Of a DNA stretch of 64,000 bases, positions 33,765 to 48,700 are shown piece by piece; within the stretch, counting starts at the first letter, position 1; every line of letters starts with the position of its first letter. The notes beneath the pieces are model-generated. The model was not told the origin of the DNA, did no database searches, and was given only the letters and a program-made list of their open reading frames with translations. The DNA is from JAVJSD01 sp040219575 (lineage in GTDB: Bacteria > Planctomycetota > Planctomycetia > Pirellulales > Pirellulaceae). The stretch is taken from contig JAVJSD010000013.1 in NCBI GenBank assembly GCA_040219575.1, forward strand, positions 215,376 to 279,375, in the 5' to 3' direction. Made by a program: the position numbers and the translations under genes.

Positions 33765-36700
33765 ATGCGACTGCCCAACTGGATCAAACAACTGCTGTGG
33801 AACGCTGATTACGGTACACGACGTCGCCGTCGCCAAAGGCGTGGACGGAGCAGTGAGCAGGTCGAGTTCGTCGACTTGGCCGTCGCCCGGCTCGAGGAGC
33901 GCCGCGTGCTCGACGGCACGGTGATCGCCGTCGACACTTTCGTCGACGCGAACGACGGCGCGGGCGTCAACGGCACCAGCCTCCGCGAGGCGGTGATTCA
34001 GGCCAACACGGAGTCGGGCAGCAACGAGATCCAACTCCAGGCCGGCACGTATTCGCTGACGCTGGGCGGAACGTTTGACGACTTCGGTGTCTCGGGCGAC
34101 CTCGACATCAACGACCCCGTCGGCAACCTGACCATTAAGGGAGCTGGTCCCGGATTGACAATCATCGATGCGTCCGCGCTCGGTGATCGTGCCTTGCATG
34201 TGCTCTTTGGATCGACACTGAACCTTCAAGACGTCACGATTACCGGCGGCAACTCCCTCAACGCTCCGGGTGGAGGTGTGTTCAACGACGGGAGTGTTCT
34301 CAACGTTCAATCGTCCGAGATATTCGGCAATGCTACCGGATTCGACGGCGGCGGCATCGCAACCGCTTTCGGGCAGACGTCCATCATCGACAGCACGATT
34401 GCATCAAATCAGGCAGGCGTGGGCGGTGGTGTTTCGGTTTTTCAGGGCATGCTCTCCATTGAGAATAGCACGATCGCCGACAACGATTCGTTATCCCAGG
34501 GCGGCGGAATCGGCGCCCTGCAGGGAACGGTCACGCTGACCAACACCACGGTTTCCACGAATCGTGCGATGGACGACGGCGGCGGCCTCGCGGCTGTCAG
34601 CTTCTCGAATGTGACCGTGTTGAACAGCACGATCACCAACAATCGAGCCGACAATGACGACACGGGCCCCATCACCGGCGGTGGGGGCCTGTTTATCTCG
34701 CCTGACAGCGCCATCACGCTTGACAATTCGCTGGTTGCCGAGAACGCGATCACCTTCGGGACGCCCGACGACATATTCGCCAGCGTTTCGCCCAGCAGTT
34801 CTCACAACCTGATCGGTGTCAACACGGGGCTGTTTGGCATTGCCAATGGCGACGCGAATTCCAATCAGGTAGGGACGGTCGGCACTCCTCTCGACCCGCA
34901 ATTGGGACCGCTGGCCGACAATGGAGGACCGACGCAGACGCATGCCCTGCTTCCGGGAAGCTCCGCCATCGACGCTGGCGACAGCATCTTGTCTCCGGGT
35001 CTTGATCAGCGCGGAGTGATTCGTCCGGCGGACGGCGATGGCAACGGCTCCATGCTCAGCGACATCGGCGCCTTCGAAGTTGCGTTCGGGACCATCACCG
35101 GCGTCCAGTTTCTGGATACAAACAGCGATGGAATTCGCGACGCAGGAGAATCAGGTCTTAGTGGGGGCACGATTTTCCTGGATGCAAATGCGAACGGAGT
35201 GTTCGACGGTGGAGAATCCTCGACCACGACCGACGTCGACGGAAACTACCAGTTCACCGGTTTGGAGGCGGGATCCTATCTCGTGAGCCAGGTCCTGCTG
35301 CCCGGATTCGTCTCCACGAGCGGACCCCACACCGTTGTCCTGAGCGCCGGTGAAACGGCGGCGGAGAACAACTTCGGCAACGCCAGCGTTTCAAGCGACT
35401 TAACCCTGCACGCGAACGGAGCCAATGGCAATGGCGCCGACAATGGAACCGCCGACAGCTACAGGCTTGTTGTCAGCGGCGGCGACATTCAGGTCTTTCT
35501 CAACGGCGTGTTCTCCCAATCCGTGGCAAGCGCCGGGCTCTCGTCGATCACGATCTCCGGCTCTTCCGACGACGATACGCTGACGATCGACGTGAGCGGA
35601 GGGTTGATCACCACGCCGATCTTCTTTAACGGCCTCGGACAGGGAGTTGGCGGCGATGAACTGATCATCGTCGGCGGCGGCAGCGTCACCAGCGCGGCCG
35701 GCGTCACGCACAACTTCACCAACGACAGCGACGGTTCGCTCGAAATTGACGGAATGACGATCACCTACACTGGGCTAGAGCCGGTGACATTGCAGTCGAT
35801 CACGCCGACGGATGTCCTGCTGGAGTTCAGCGACGGCCCTGAGACGATCACCGTCAGCGACGCGGGCGGCGGGCAGACGACGGTTGACTCCACGTTGGGC
35901 GAGAGCTTCACGTTCAACAATCCCACCAACTCGCTGACGATTCGCGCCGGCAACCAAGCGGCCGACCCGGTGGTCGAACTCGAGCCGAATGACTCCCGGG
36001 CCGCCGCGCAGAATCTCGATCTCGCCGGCTGGAACCTCGGCGCCAACGTCAACATCACCGATTCGACCTTACTGCCACACGTGAGCATCAACGGCACGGG
36101 CGACGGCACCTTCGACTACTACTCCTTCACTGCGAATGCCGGCGACCGCGGCGTGTTCGACATCGACGCGCAGAACTTCGATACCGAGATATTCCTGTAC
36201 GACGCAGCGGGCGCTCTGCTGGCGACCAACGACAACGATTTGATCGGCGATCCCGGCGACGGGGCGTCCACCACGCTCGACTCGCTGATCGACTTCATCT
36301 TCGGTAGTTCGGGGACGTTCGTCATCGGTGTGGGAAGATTCGACTCGATGGACGCAGCCGGCACGATCGTCGGCACGCCGCCGTTTCCGGGAGACAGCTA
36401 CACGCTGCATGTCTCAATTGAGAACCATGCCGTCGGCGACGTGATCAACGTCACCGGGCTGGGGGCGGGCTTCGACGCAAATCTGGAGATCGACGGGCAA
36501 GACGGGGAAGACACGATCATCTTCGGCGCGTCCATGAACCTGGCCGGAATGAACGCCGTAACGCTCACGGCGGAGACGATCAACCTCAATCAGTCGATCA
36601 CCACCGCGACGGGAAATATCACGCTGTCTGGCACGACGAACGTGGCGGCGAATCTCACCACGGCCGGCGGCGTGATCCTGCTCGACGGCGACGTCGTGCT

Positions 36701-39700
36701 CACCGGGGGCGGCAGCTACACGCTGCTCACCAACAACGCGAACATCGACATCACGGGTACGCTCAACGCCACCAGTGCGGGCGTGGAGGATCTTTCTCTG
36801 CAAGCGGGTGCAACGGGTGACGTGACCCTGGGCGGTACGGTCGGCGGCGGCTCGCGACTGGGCGACTTGAATGTGGTCAGCGCCCGGGACGTCTCGCTAC
36901 AGGCCGTGACCGCAGCGCGGCTGACGCAAACCGCCGGCGCGGGGACGACGACGTTCCACCAGGCGATCGATCTGGACGACGGCGCCGCCGGGAACGTGCT
37001 GAATCTGACCGGGGTGAAGAATGTCACTTTCGACAATGCGGCGACCGTCGCCACGGCCAACGGCGGCGGCGTCAGCCTCGACGGCGACACGACCGGCACG
37101 CTCAACATCGGAACCGGCGCGTTGTCGCTCGACGGCAACTTCTTCACGCAGGATTTCGTCGACCAGAATATCGGCGCGAACATCACCACGACGGGCGACT
37201 TCATCCGCTTTGCCAACGCCGTCGACCTGACCAACAACGTGATGTTCAGCACCGGCGGCGCGATGCAGAACATCGAGTTCTTCGGCGCCGTCAATACCGA
37301 CAGCACGGCCGGCGCTCCGGTCGACCTGATGCTGACCGCGGCGGCCGTGCTATTCAACGCCGGGGCCGACGTGGGCGTCGCAGCCAGCGGCGCTCTCGAT
37401 TCGCTCACCATCAACGCCTCCAGTTCGGTGAACCTGCAGCGCGTGGAGACGGGCGACAATGCGGACGGCGGAGGCACGTCGATCCTCGTCACCGCGCCCA
37501 CCATCACGCTCAACGACGATCTGAACACCGCCCGCGAGTCGGTGGCCGGCACGATTTTTCTCGACGGCGACGTGGTGCTCGGCTTTGGCGACGTGATCGC
37601 CACCACCGACGGCAGCGGCGGCGACGGCGACTTTCAGGTGACCGGCGACGTCCGTTCGCTGACGGCCGGTGTGCGATTGTTGAGCGTCGTGGCTGGAGTC
37701 GGCACGGCGACCTTCGGCGGAGCGGCGGGCACGGTCGGCAACGAACTGGGCGGTCTGACGGTCACCGCTTCGGCGACTAACCTCGGCGGCGACGTGCGTC
37801 TGACCGGCGCCAACGGCAATATCGACCTCACCAATGCCGGCACGATTTCGTTCACCGATCCCGACAACACCATCGCCCTGGATACCGACGCGACCGGCGG
37901 TTCCGGCAACGCCGGCCAGGTGCTGCTGCCTGTGGCGGGGATCAATTCGCCGGCGACGAATCTCACCATCGACAGCACGGCCGACGGCGGCGGCACGAGC
38001 AGCGCCTTCGCCGGCGGCAATCTGACAGTCAATTCGCTGACCATCCGCGCGTCGCAGCAGACGCTGGGGTTGATCACCGCCACGGGCGACGTCGAGTTGA
38101 CGGCCGATACGCTCGCCATCGGGTCGACGATCAGCTCGAGCGGAGCGCTGCTGATTCAACCGCTCGACTCCACCCGCGCCATTAACATCGGCGGTCCCAC
38201 CGGAGCGCTCGACCTGGACGACACCGAACTTGGACTGCTGGCGGACGGTTTTTCGTCGATCACCATCGGCGACGCGGCGGCCGGTACGGGCGCCGTTGTC
38301 ATTGACAGTGCGACATTCCAAGACCCCATCACCATCGTCGGTGGATCGATCAGCGTGACGGGACTGGTCGGCGACGACACGACCACCGCCGGAGGCGGCG
38401 GAGACGCCGCGACGGGCGCGGTTGCGGTCGCACTCACTGCCCGCGACGGCGCTATCACCGACGGCGGCGGCGGCAACGACGTGACGGCCGCCAGCTTGGT
38501 CGCCGCTGCGGCCGCCGGCATCGGCACGGGCGACGCGATTGAGACGCAGATTGCAAACCTCGAAGCCAGCGGCGGCAGCGGCGGCGTGTTCGTTTTCAAC
38601 ACCGGCAGCCTGGCGATCGGCGGCATCAGCGCGTTGGAGGGTGTTTCGGCGACCGCGGGCAACGTCTCCATCGCCGCCGATAATTTCATTGAAGCGGCCG
38701 AGAACGTGACCGTCGGCGGCGACTTGACCCTGACGGCCAACGACGGGGGTTCCGCCGCCGACAACATCCGGATCAACACGGGCATCGCCGTCATGTCGAC
38801 AGGCGGCGCGGTCACCTTGCAAGGCGGGGACGACGTCGTACTACAGACCGGCGCGAGCGTTGTCTCCAACGGCGGCTTGACGATCGTCGCCAACTTCGGC
38901 GCGTTCGACGCGATCGGTGGACTGACGATGGCCGACACCTCGTCGGCGACCGCCAACTCCGGCGGCATGATCGACATCGATGCGACCGGAAACGTGGCAG
39001 TGTCGAGTCTGACAACGTCGGGCGCCGTCTCCATCGATTCCACGACCGGCATGATCACCGACAACTTGTCGGGGCCGGCGGCCAACATCACCGCCGACTC
39101 GGCGGTGCTCAATGCGGCAGCGCGGATCGGAGACAGCGGCCAGGAGCTGGCCCTGGACGTGAACAATCTGGCGACCAACTCCGGCCTCGCAGGCAATCAA
39201 TTCCTGACCGAGGCCGACTCGCTGACGTGGAATTCCTCGAGCGCAGGCTCGGGCACGATCAACCTCGTCAGCGGGACGTTCAACGTCGGCGTCGGTCAAA
39301 CGATCGCGGCGGACGTCGTCGTCGCCACGACGGCCGTCCTCGGCGGTAATGGTGCGGTCAGTGGAACAGCACAAGTGCAATCCGGCGGCACGGCGACCGC
39401 CGGCATGTCCATCGGCACACTGACCGTCGATACGCTCGATGTGGACGGTGAGTTGCTCGTCGAAATCGACGACGACAACCCCGGCGGCGCGACGGCGGGA
39501 ACGGACTACGACCAACTGGTTGTCAACGACAGCGTGGACGTGATGGGCGGAGTGCTCTCGATCAACACGACGACTTCAACGCAGTTGCAAATCGGCGATT
39601 CGTTCGTGATTGTCGACAACCAGGGCGTCCTTCCTGTCACGGGAAACTTCTCTTCGCTCCTGATCAACGGCATGCCGGTGGGGGGGGCGGACCTCTCGGA

Positions 39701-42700
39701 CGGCGGCCTGCTGACGGCCGACTTCGCCAACACGGGGCTGCCGGCGGTGATCGATTACAACGGCGGCGACGGCAACGATGTGGTGATCACCCTGGCCGGT
39801 TTCGTCAGCGAGGGTTTCGTGCGCGTCACGCGCAGCGGCGCGAATCTCCTGCTGGACACCGCCACGACATTCGGCGGGTTGGACGGTGTGGCCGAGGCGA
39901 CGATTTCGATCGCCCAGGCCAACGCCAACGGCGTCTTCATCAGCGGCACCTCGGGCGGTTCCGATGTGTTGATCGTCGACGTCGATGGCTTCGACGTCGC
40001 CGGCTTCACAGGGACGATTACCTTTCTCGGCGGTGAAGGGACAACGGATAGCGATCAACTCCAAATCATCGATTCCACGCCTTCGACGTTCAGCAGCGTC
40101 ACGCACACCTTCACCGGCGCGGAAGACGGCCGGGTCGAGATCGATCCCGGGACGGCGGGAGGCGGCGATCTGTTCACGATTGCGTATTCGCAGCTGGAAC
40201 CGGTCGCCGACAACCTCAGCGCCGTCGACCGCGTGTTCACGTTCAACGCCGGTCCGGAGACGATTACGCTCAGCGACAGCGGCGGGGCCGACGGGCAGAT
40301 GACGATCGATTCGGACGTGGGGGGCGAATCCGTCACGTTCGTCAATCCGACCAACTCGCTGACCATCAACGCCGGCGGCGGCGGCGATACGATCGACATC
40401 GACGGCATCGACGACGGCTTCAGCGCCTCGCTGACGATCAACGGCGACAGCGGGGTCGACACCGTCAATCTGAACGCCGCGGCCACGTTCGCCGGAGGCG
40501 ACGCGCTGGAGGTGAACGCCGACACGATCAACGTCGCCGCCGTGGCGATCGCGGCCACCGGCACGAGCGCCATTGACCTGATCGCCGAGAGAAACGTCAT
40601 GGTCGGCCCTGGCTCATCGCTTTCGATCGAAGAGGGCGAACTCAACATCGTGGCCAACTCCGCCGGCACGGCGCTGGGGGACTTCCACGGCATTGAAGTC
40701 AACGGCGCCAACCTGACCACCTCCGGCACGGGCGGCATCTTCCTGGACGGCACGGGCGGCGACGACAGCGGCACGGATTTCCATACCGGCGTGCGAATTC
40801 ACAACGCCGCCACGGTCACCTCCACGCAGGCCGCCGCCTTTGGTGGAACGATCAACATCACAGGCTTCGGCGGTGTGGGAACTGCTTTCCAATTCGGCGT
40901 GTTGATTGACGGCGCAGGGACGCAGGTCGTCACGCAGACCGGCAACATCGAGATAGACGGGATCGGCGGCGAAGACGTCGCTGCGGAGGACTTTTCGGCG
41001 AACTTCGGCGCCCGCGGCATCTCCATTCAGCAGGGCGCCCAGGTCCGTTCCGAAGCCGTCGTTTTCGGCGGCGATGTGATTCTCTACGGGGAAGGGGGAA
41101 CCGGCGTCGCCAACAACCATGGCGTGGATATTCGCGACGCCGGCACGCTCGTTTCCAGCATGAACGGCCTGATCGATGTCTTTGGTCTGGGCGGCGAGGG
41201 ATCGCGACAGGCGGGCGCCGGCCCGGCGCTGGAGCCGGGCGCTCAAAACTTCGGCGTGCTTGTCTTCACCGGGGCGGCGGTCCAGGTGGGGATGACGGGC
41301 TCGATTGCGATTTACGGCGGCGGGGGCGACTCGACGGTGTCTGGCGGCGCCGGCGCGGATTCGAACATCGGCGTGGGAGTCATCGGCGGCTCGCTGGTGC
41401 AAACCACGGGACTCGGCTCGATCAACCTCCAGGGCGACGGCGGCGCCGGCAACGGAGCGTTTAACATCGGGGTGCTGCTGCTTGCCGGCGGCCAGGTGAG
41501 TTCCACGGGTTCGGCGGGCGTGATCATCGACGGTTTGGGAGGCATGGGATCCAGCACCAGCCACGGTGTGACGATCAGCGGCGTGGGCTCGACCGTCAGC
41601 GTCAACAACGCAGACGTACAGATCTTCGGAGAAGCAGGCGTCGGCGCAGGCAGCTTCGGTGCGTCACTGGAAGACGGCGGTCAAATGGAAAGTACGGGTG
41701 TGGGCGAACTGATCGTCGATTCCACCGGACAGTTCGCCATGCTCGGCGGCAGTTCGATGTCCACCCCCTTCAGCCGTGTTGAAATCACTTCCAGTTCGAC
41801 GACCACACTGGGAGCGATCAGCGCGACGGCAGGGGACGTGACGATCGCCAGCGACGGCGGCGTGACCACCACCGCCGGCCAGAATATCACCGGCGCCAAT
41901 GTGCAGATTGAGTTGGCGGCCGATCAATTGCTCGACGTTAACGGCACCACCGCCATCATGGCCAGCGGCGACGTCACGCTGATCGCCGATCAGATGACGT
42001 TCCAACCAGGCACGGCGGGTCGCGTCCAAGCGGGACCTGCCGGTGTGTTGCAATTGCGCGCCCAGGAAAACGGCACGGCGCTGCGGATCGGCGCCGGAAC
42101 CGGCGGTGATGTGACGGGCAGCGGGGCGGCAGGCACGCTGGCCCTTGACGGCACGGACCTCGCCGCGCTCAGCCCCCTGTCGGGCACGATCCAGTTCGGC
42201 GCGGCGGCGGCCCGTGGTGCGACCACCATCGACAACAGCGGCGGCCCGCTGGCCGTGGCAACCAACGTCTCCATCTTCGCCACCACGCTGTTGCTCGACG
42301 ATCAGGTGGACGCCGGCGCGAATACGGTCACGGTCGACGCCACGGGCGCCATCACCGACGCCGCGGGCAATGACACCGACGTCGACATCACGGCCGGCAC
42401 GCTGATCGTCGCCGCCGCCGCCAGCATTGGGACGTCGCTTACCGATCGCGTCAATCTGAACGTGGATAGCCACACGGTCAACAACGTCACGGGCGACGTC
42501 TTCGTCACGGAGGCCAACGGCATCGAACTGGGGGCGATCAACCTGAGCGCGACCAGCACGTTCGACCTCGACGTGCTGGCGGGCGACATCACCGACGCCG
42601 TGGGCGACGACGCCGTCATCAACGCGCAAACGATCGCGCTGAAGTCGGCGGGCGGAATCGGAGCGGCCGGTTTCGACATCGCCACCACCACCGTCACAGA

Positions 42701-45700
42701 CTTCACACTCGACGCCAACGACAGCCTGGTCGTCAGCGGGGTGAGTACGCTCGACTCCCTGATCCTGTCTTTGGATCCCAGTGGTCCGGCGACCTACGCA
42801 TTGAATGGGTTCGCCAATCTGGTGGCGGCCGCGATTTCGACGAACGCCGTCGACCTGATCGTCACCGACTTGACGCTGACGGGCGTTGCGCCGCATCTGG
42901 AACTGCACTCCAAGAGCGGCAATACGACCGTTCACAACTTCAGCGCGAGTGCGAGTGGAAGCGCGGTGATCGACGCCGGGCCGGTGGGCGCCCTGCTGGA
43001 CGGCAACGGTTTGTCGAACAACGTGACGGCGAACAGCCTGTCCGTCGCCGCGGGAGTCGGCATCGATCTCGACACCACCGTGCAGAGCGTGACGTTCTTC
43101 AGCCCCGGCGCCGTAAACTTGGCGAATACGGGAGGGCTGGTGACTGGACCTGGGCCTTCGTTCGCTGGAGGCGGCGGGAGTATTTCCGCGTCCAGCCCAT
43201 TGCTGATCGCCAGCGTCGTCGATCTCGGCGCGGGGATGACGTTCACCGCCGGCAATAGCGCGTCGCCGGGCGATGACATTACGATTTCGGCCGGCGGCAT
43301 CATTACGCTCAACAGCCTGGCGGCAGATACACTGTTATTTGAGGCGGGCGACGACGTCATTTTCGACGGCGGCCTCGTGCAAACGATGGGGGCGGCGCAC
43401 ACGGTCGAAATCGTCACGGATACGGAGGCTGGCGGCGGCAACGCGGTCACGCAGAACGGAGTCGGCGTCAGCATCATCACGACGAATCTGGATATCGTCG
43501 CCTCCCAGGGCATCGGAAGCATCAGTCAGTCGCTGGGAATCGCCGTCGACAGCCTGACTACCGATTCCTCGGCCGGCGGCGGCGATCAGTTCCTGAACGA
43601 ATCGGACGGCCTGAGCTCCTTGAATTTGAATGCCGGCGCAGGCGACGTTGTGTTGAGTCTGTCCAGCGGTTCGATCGAAGACGCCGACGGCGCCGTCGAT
43701 GTGACGGCCGTCAACGCCACCTTGAGCAGCCCGGGCGGCATCGGTACGGCGGCCGCCATCCAGACGCAGACCACGGGCAACCTGTCGCTGTCCACCAGCG
43801 GTGCGGGAGCCGCCGGCAATATCGCCATCACCGAATCGAACGCGCTGAACACCAGTCGCATCACCTTCGCAACGGCCGGCGACACGCAGGATGTGACGCT
43901 GACCACCGTCGCCGGGCCGTTGACGATCGATGCGGCGCTGGGCAACGCTACGGACAACCTCTCGCTGATCGCCGCCGCCGGCAACATCGTGGGTACGGCG
44001 GGGCAAGTGCTGACCGCGAACAATCTCTCCCTCACCGCCAGTGCTGCTGGAGCCGCCATCGGTGCGGCGTTGACTCCGGTGGAAGTGAGCGTGGCGGGCG
44101 CTATTTCGGCCTCGGCCGATAACGACGCCGGAGGTGTGTTCGTCAGCACGACCGGCGCCTTGTCGATCGACAACATCGACGCCGCCACGGGCGACGTCCA
44201 ACTCACGACCACAGGCGCGATCACCTCGGCGGGCGGCGGTCCGAACGTGACGGCCGCCGGCCTCGCCCTGAGTGCGAGCAGCATCGGTGCGATGGGCGTG
44301 GAGCTTCAAACCTCGGTCGCCCGCTTCGAGGCGCTGGCCGCGTCGGGCGGCGTGTTCGTCGTCAACAGCGGGGCGCTGCAAATCGGCGGCGTCGGCGGGC
44401 TGAACGGCGTTTCGGCCAGCGGCGGCATCGAAATCACGGCCAACAGCCCGCTGGTGGTGGACGAAGACGTGGTGGAGAACGGCAGTGGAGAGATCCTGCT
44501 GCAGGCGGGCGACAGCGGCGCGGCCGGCGACAACCTCACGATTGCGGCCAACGTCACGCACAACGGCGGCGTCGGCGTGGCCAAGGTGATTCGCCTGTTG
44601 GCCGGCGACGACATCCTGCACAACAGCGGCGCGATCACCTTCACTAGCGCCAACGTGGGCGATGTGCTGATCATGACGGCCGACGTGGAAGGGGCCGCCT
44701 TCGTCGACGGTGATCGCGGTTCGATCACGCAGATGGCGGCGGGCTCGGTCACGGCCACGAGCCTCGTGCAGCGGGCCTTCGAGTCGGTGGCGTTTTCCGC
44801 CGGAACGAACAACGTGACGAATCTGGCCGCGAATGTGACCGGCGGCGCTTCGTTCTCGTATTCCTATACCGACGCGGACGCGCTCAGCGTGGCGATGGTC
44901 GACGGCCAGAGCGGCGTGGTCACGACCGGCGGCGCGATCACGCTGGTCAGCGGCGGCACACTGACGATCGGCCAGCAGGTCGACGCGGGCGCCGGCAGTG
45001 TAATGCTTAGCGCGACTGCGGGGAATATCGTCGGCGGCGCGCAGGTGACCGCCGGCGCGCTCTCGCTGTCGGCCACGTCGGGCGGCATCGGTATCGGCAC
45101 GGCGGTCACGGCCGACGCGGCCACGTACAACCTCAGCACCGGCGGCGTCGGCGCGGCCGGCGACATTACGCTGGTCGATGTCGGCGCGCTGAACACCAGC
45201 CAGATCACCACGCTTGTGACCAGCGTCAGTTCGCAAACGATCGACCTGACCGCCTCCGTGGGCGATTTGACGATCGGCCAGGCGATCGGCGACGCGGCCG
45301 ACGATCTCACGCTGCGCACCCTGGCCGGGAACATCGTGGGCGGCGCGACCGCCACGGCCAACCAGCTCTCGCTTGTCGCTTCCGGCGGAATCGGCGTCGG
45401 CACGGCCGTCGCGGCCGATGCGGCGAGCTACGACCTCACCACCAGCGGTGCGGCGGCGGCGGGGAACATCACCCTGGTCGACGTCAATGCGCTGAGCACG
45501 AGCGAAGTCACGCTCACGACGAACGTCTCCGCGCAGACCGTCGACCTCACCGCCACCACGGGCGCGCTGAACGTCGATGGGGCCCTCGGAAACGCCACGG
45601 ATAGCCTCACGCTGCGGGCCCTAGCGGGTGGCATCACCGGCGGCGCCACACTCACCGCCGACGTGTTGTCGCTGCACGCCACGGCCGCCATCGCCGCCCC

Positions 45701-48700
45701 GGGAACGCCGCTGTCGACCGCCGCCAGCGCGCTGATCGCGCACGTCGTCGGCGTCGGCGGCGTCTTCCTCAGCGAGGCCGACGTGGTCACGCTGACCGAT
45801 GTCGACACCACCGACGGCGCGATCGAGATCGCCGCCGGCGGGACGATCTTCGCCGATGATGTGCAGGCTGCCGGAGTAAACCGCGATGCATCGCTCACCG
45901 CCGGCAGCGGCGACCTGAACCTCGGCCTGGCGGCGGCGTCGCGACAGGTGAATCTCACCGCCACGACGGGCGCCATCAGCGACAACAACGGGGTGGGCAA
46001 CAACGTCACCGCGGCGAACCTGGTGGCTTTGGCCGCGACGGGCGTTGGCGTGGCAGACGAAATCGAGACCACCGTCAGTTTCCTCGAAGCAGCGGGCGGC
46101 GCGGGCGCCGTGTTCGTCACCAACTCGGGCGCGCTGACGATCGGCGGCATTGGCGTGTTGGGCGGCATCGAGGCCAGCGGCGGCATTTCGGTGGTCGCGT
46201 CGAGCCCCCTGACGGTGATCGCCGCGGTCATCGAACACAGCGGTTCCCCCATTCACCTGGAAGCCGGCGGCAGCGGCCTGGCGGGCGACGATCTCACGAT
46301 TCAAGCCAGCATCACGCACGACGGCCCCGCCCTCGCGGCACGTACCATCGAACTGTGGGCTGGCGACGATATCGTGCAGAACGGCGGATCGATCGGGTTT
46401 ACAGGAAGCAACGGGGGCGATCTCGTCGAGTTCCGTGCCGATACCGAGGGCGATGGCAGCGGCGGCATTAGTCAGAACGCCGGTTCGCTGGCCGCCGCCA
46501 ACGTCTCGCTGCGGTCCTTCGATGCCGCCGCATTCAGCATTCCGGCCAGCGTCGACGTGGACAATCTGGCCGCCTCGATCTCCGGCGCCGGTTCGCTGAC
46601 GTTTGTCGATCTGGACGGGCTGGCGGTCGACACGATTACCGATTCACAAGGCGTGCTGAATGGAATCACGACGACGGGCGGCGACGTGTTGCTCAGTTCC
46701 GGCGGCGCGCTCGCCCTGAATCAACAGGTCAACGCCACGGCGGGCGGCGATGTGCGATTGATCGCGGCCGACGGCGTTACGCAGACCGCCAGCGGGCTGA
46801 TCACCGCCGACCTGCTCGGCGTGCGAAACACCACGACCGGCGGCATCGTGCTCGACCAGAGCAACGCCCTGGGCACGGTGGCGGCGGACAACGACGTCGG
46901 CGGTCAGGCGATCACCATCAACGACAACAGCGGCGGATTGACGGTCGGCACGGTCGCCGCCTCCGGGTTGTTCGCCTCGGTATCCGGCGTGACGACCACC
47001 ACCGACGGCGACGCACTAGTCCGCACCGCCGGCGCGATGACGATCGAGCAGTCGATCAACGTCGGCGCGGGAACGCTGCGGCTGGTCGCCGGGACGGGCG
47101 TTTCGCAAACCGGTGGAACGATCACCGCCGGCGCCTTGGGAATTCGCAACACCGGCGCCGCCGGCGATGTGACGCTGGGGCAGCCCAACGCGATCGGCAC
47201 GTTCGCGGGCTTCAACAACGCGGCCGCAGGCGCGATCAATGCGAACGACGGAGGCGGCCTGCTGATCGGCAGCGTCGCCGCCAGCGGTCTGTTCTCGGCC
47301 AACACCGACGGCGTCACCACCACTGGCGGGGGCGACGTGACGCTGGTCACCAGCGGACTGCTCGACGTGCAGCAGGCGATCGCCGCGGCTGGCGGGATCG
47401 TGCGGCTGGCGGGGCAAGGCGGCGTCACCCAGAGCGGCTCGGGAACGATCACCGCCGACACGCTTGCCGCACGCAACAGCACCGCCGCCGGCGCGATCGA
47501 CCTCAACCTGGCCGGGAACAACATCGCCGCCTTCGCCGCCGAAAACCTCACCTCCGGTGATGCGATCACCTTCAACAACGCGGGCGGCGCGAACCTCTCG
47601 ATCGGAAGCGCCGCAGCTGCGCCGCTGTTCGCGCGTGTGACCGGCGTCACGGCGACCGGCGCAGGCGCGGTGACCATCGACACAGCCGGAACGCTGTCGA
47701 TCGACGAAGTCATCACCACCGGCGGCACGGCCGAACTTTCCGCCGACGCGGCGATCGACGGATCCGCCCTGCTCACCGCGCTCGAAGCGGTGCTCACCGC
47801 GGGAACGGGCATCGGCACGTCGGTTGGTTCGCCCCTCAACACCGCGCTCGGAATTCTGGAGGCCATCGCCGCGGGCGACATCTTCATCAGCGAGGCTGAT
47901 TTGCTGGCGATCGGCGGCGCGACGATCGGGGCGCTCACCGGCGTTTCGACCACCACCGGCGGTTCGATCGACATCCGCACCACGGCCGGCGCGCTGAATG
48001 TCAACGAAGCCGTCTCAGCCAATGCGGCGGGGAACATCGACCTGCGAGCCGGTGGAACGTCCAGCGACCTGACCACCGCCGTCAGCGCCGGCCAGATTCA
48101 ATCGGGCAGCGGAAACATCAACCTGCAGGCGGGACGCGCCGTCACGCTCAACCACAGCGTGACGACGACCGGCGGCGCGATCACGCTCACCACCGGCACC
48201 GGCGACACCGGCGTGGCCACGCTCGCCGCCGGCGTGACCAGCGGCGGCCTCAGCAGCGCCGGCGGCGCGATCACGATCAACGCCGACGACCTGGCCATCG
48301 CCAACACCGCCGCGGGCGCCATCGACGCCGGCGATGGACGCGTCACCCTCCGTCCCGCGGACAACACCGACGCCGGCAGGATCATCGATCTCGGCGCCGA
48401 CACCGTCGGGACGCTGGGCATCTCCGCCGATGAACTGAATCGTATCACGACGACGGGCGTGGTGCAGATCGGCGACACGTTCGCGGACAGCATCCGCCTG
48501 CAGAACTCCATCGCGCCCGCGAATTTCAGCACGCTGCGTCTGGAATCGTCCGAAAGCCTGGTGACCAACAACCAGGCCAACGTCATCAGCATCGCCAATC
48601 TGGCGATCAGCGTCGACGGCGACGTCGGCAATTCGACGAGCGTGCGGCTCTCCACCGACGTCGATCAACTGGCGGTCCGCAGCGAGGTCTCGGGCGACCT

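Noticed and set aside
33584..33808. Small plus-strand gene before the giant gene
   Set aside because: It overlaps the giant start in another frame, has no ribosome-binding site and reads as random GC-rich sequence.
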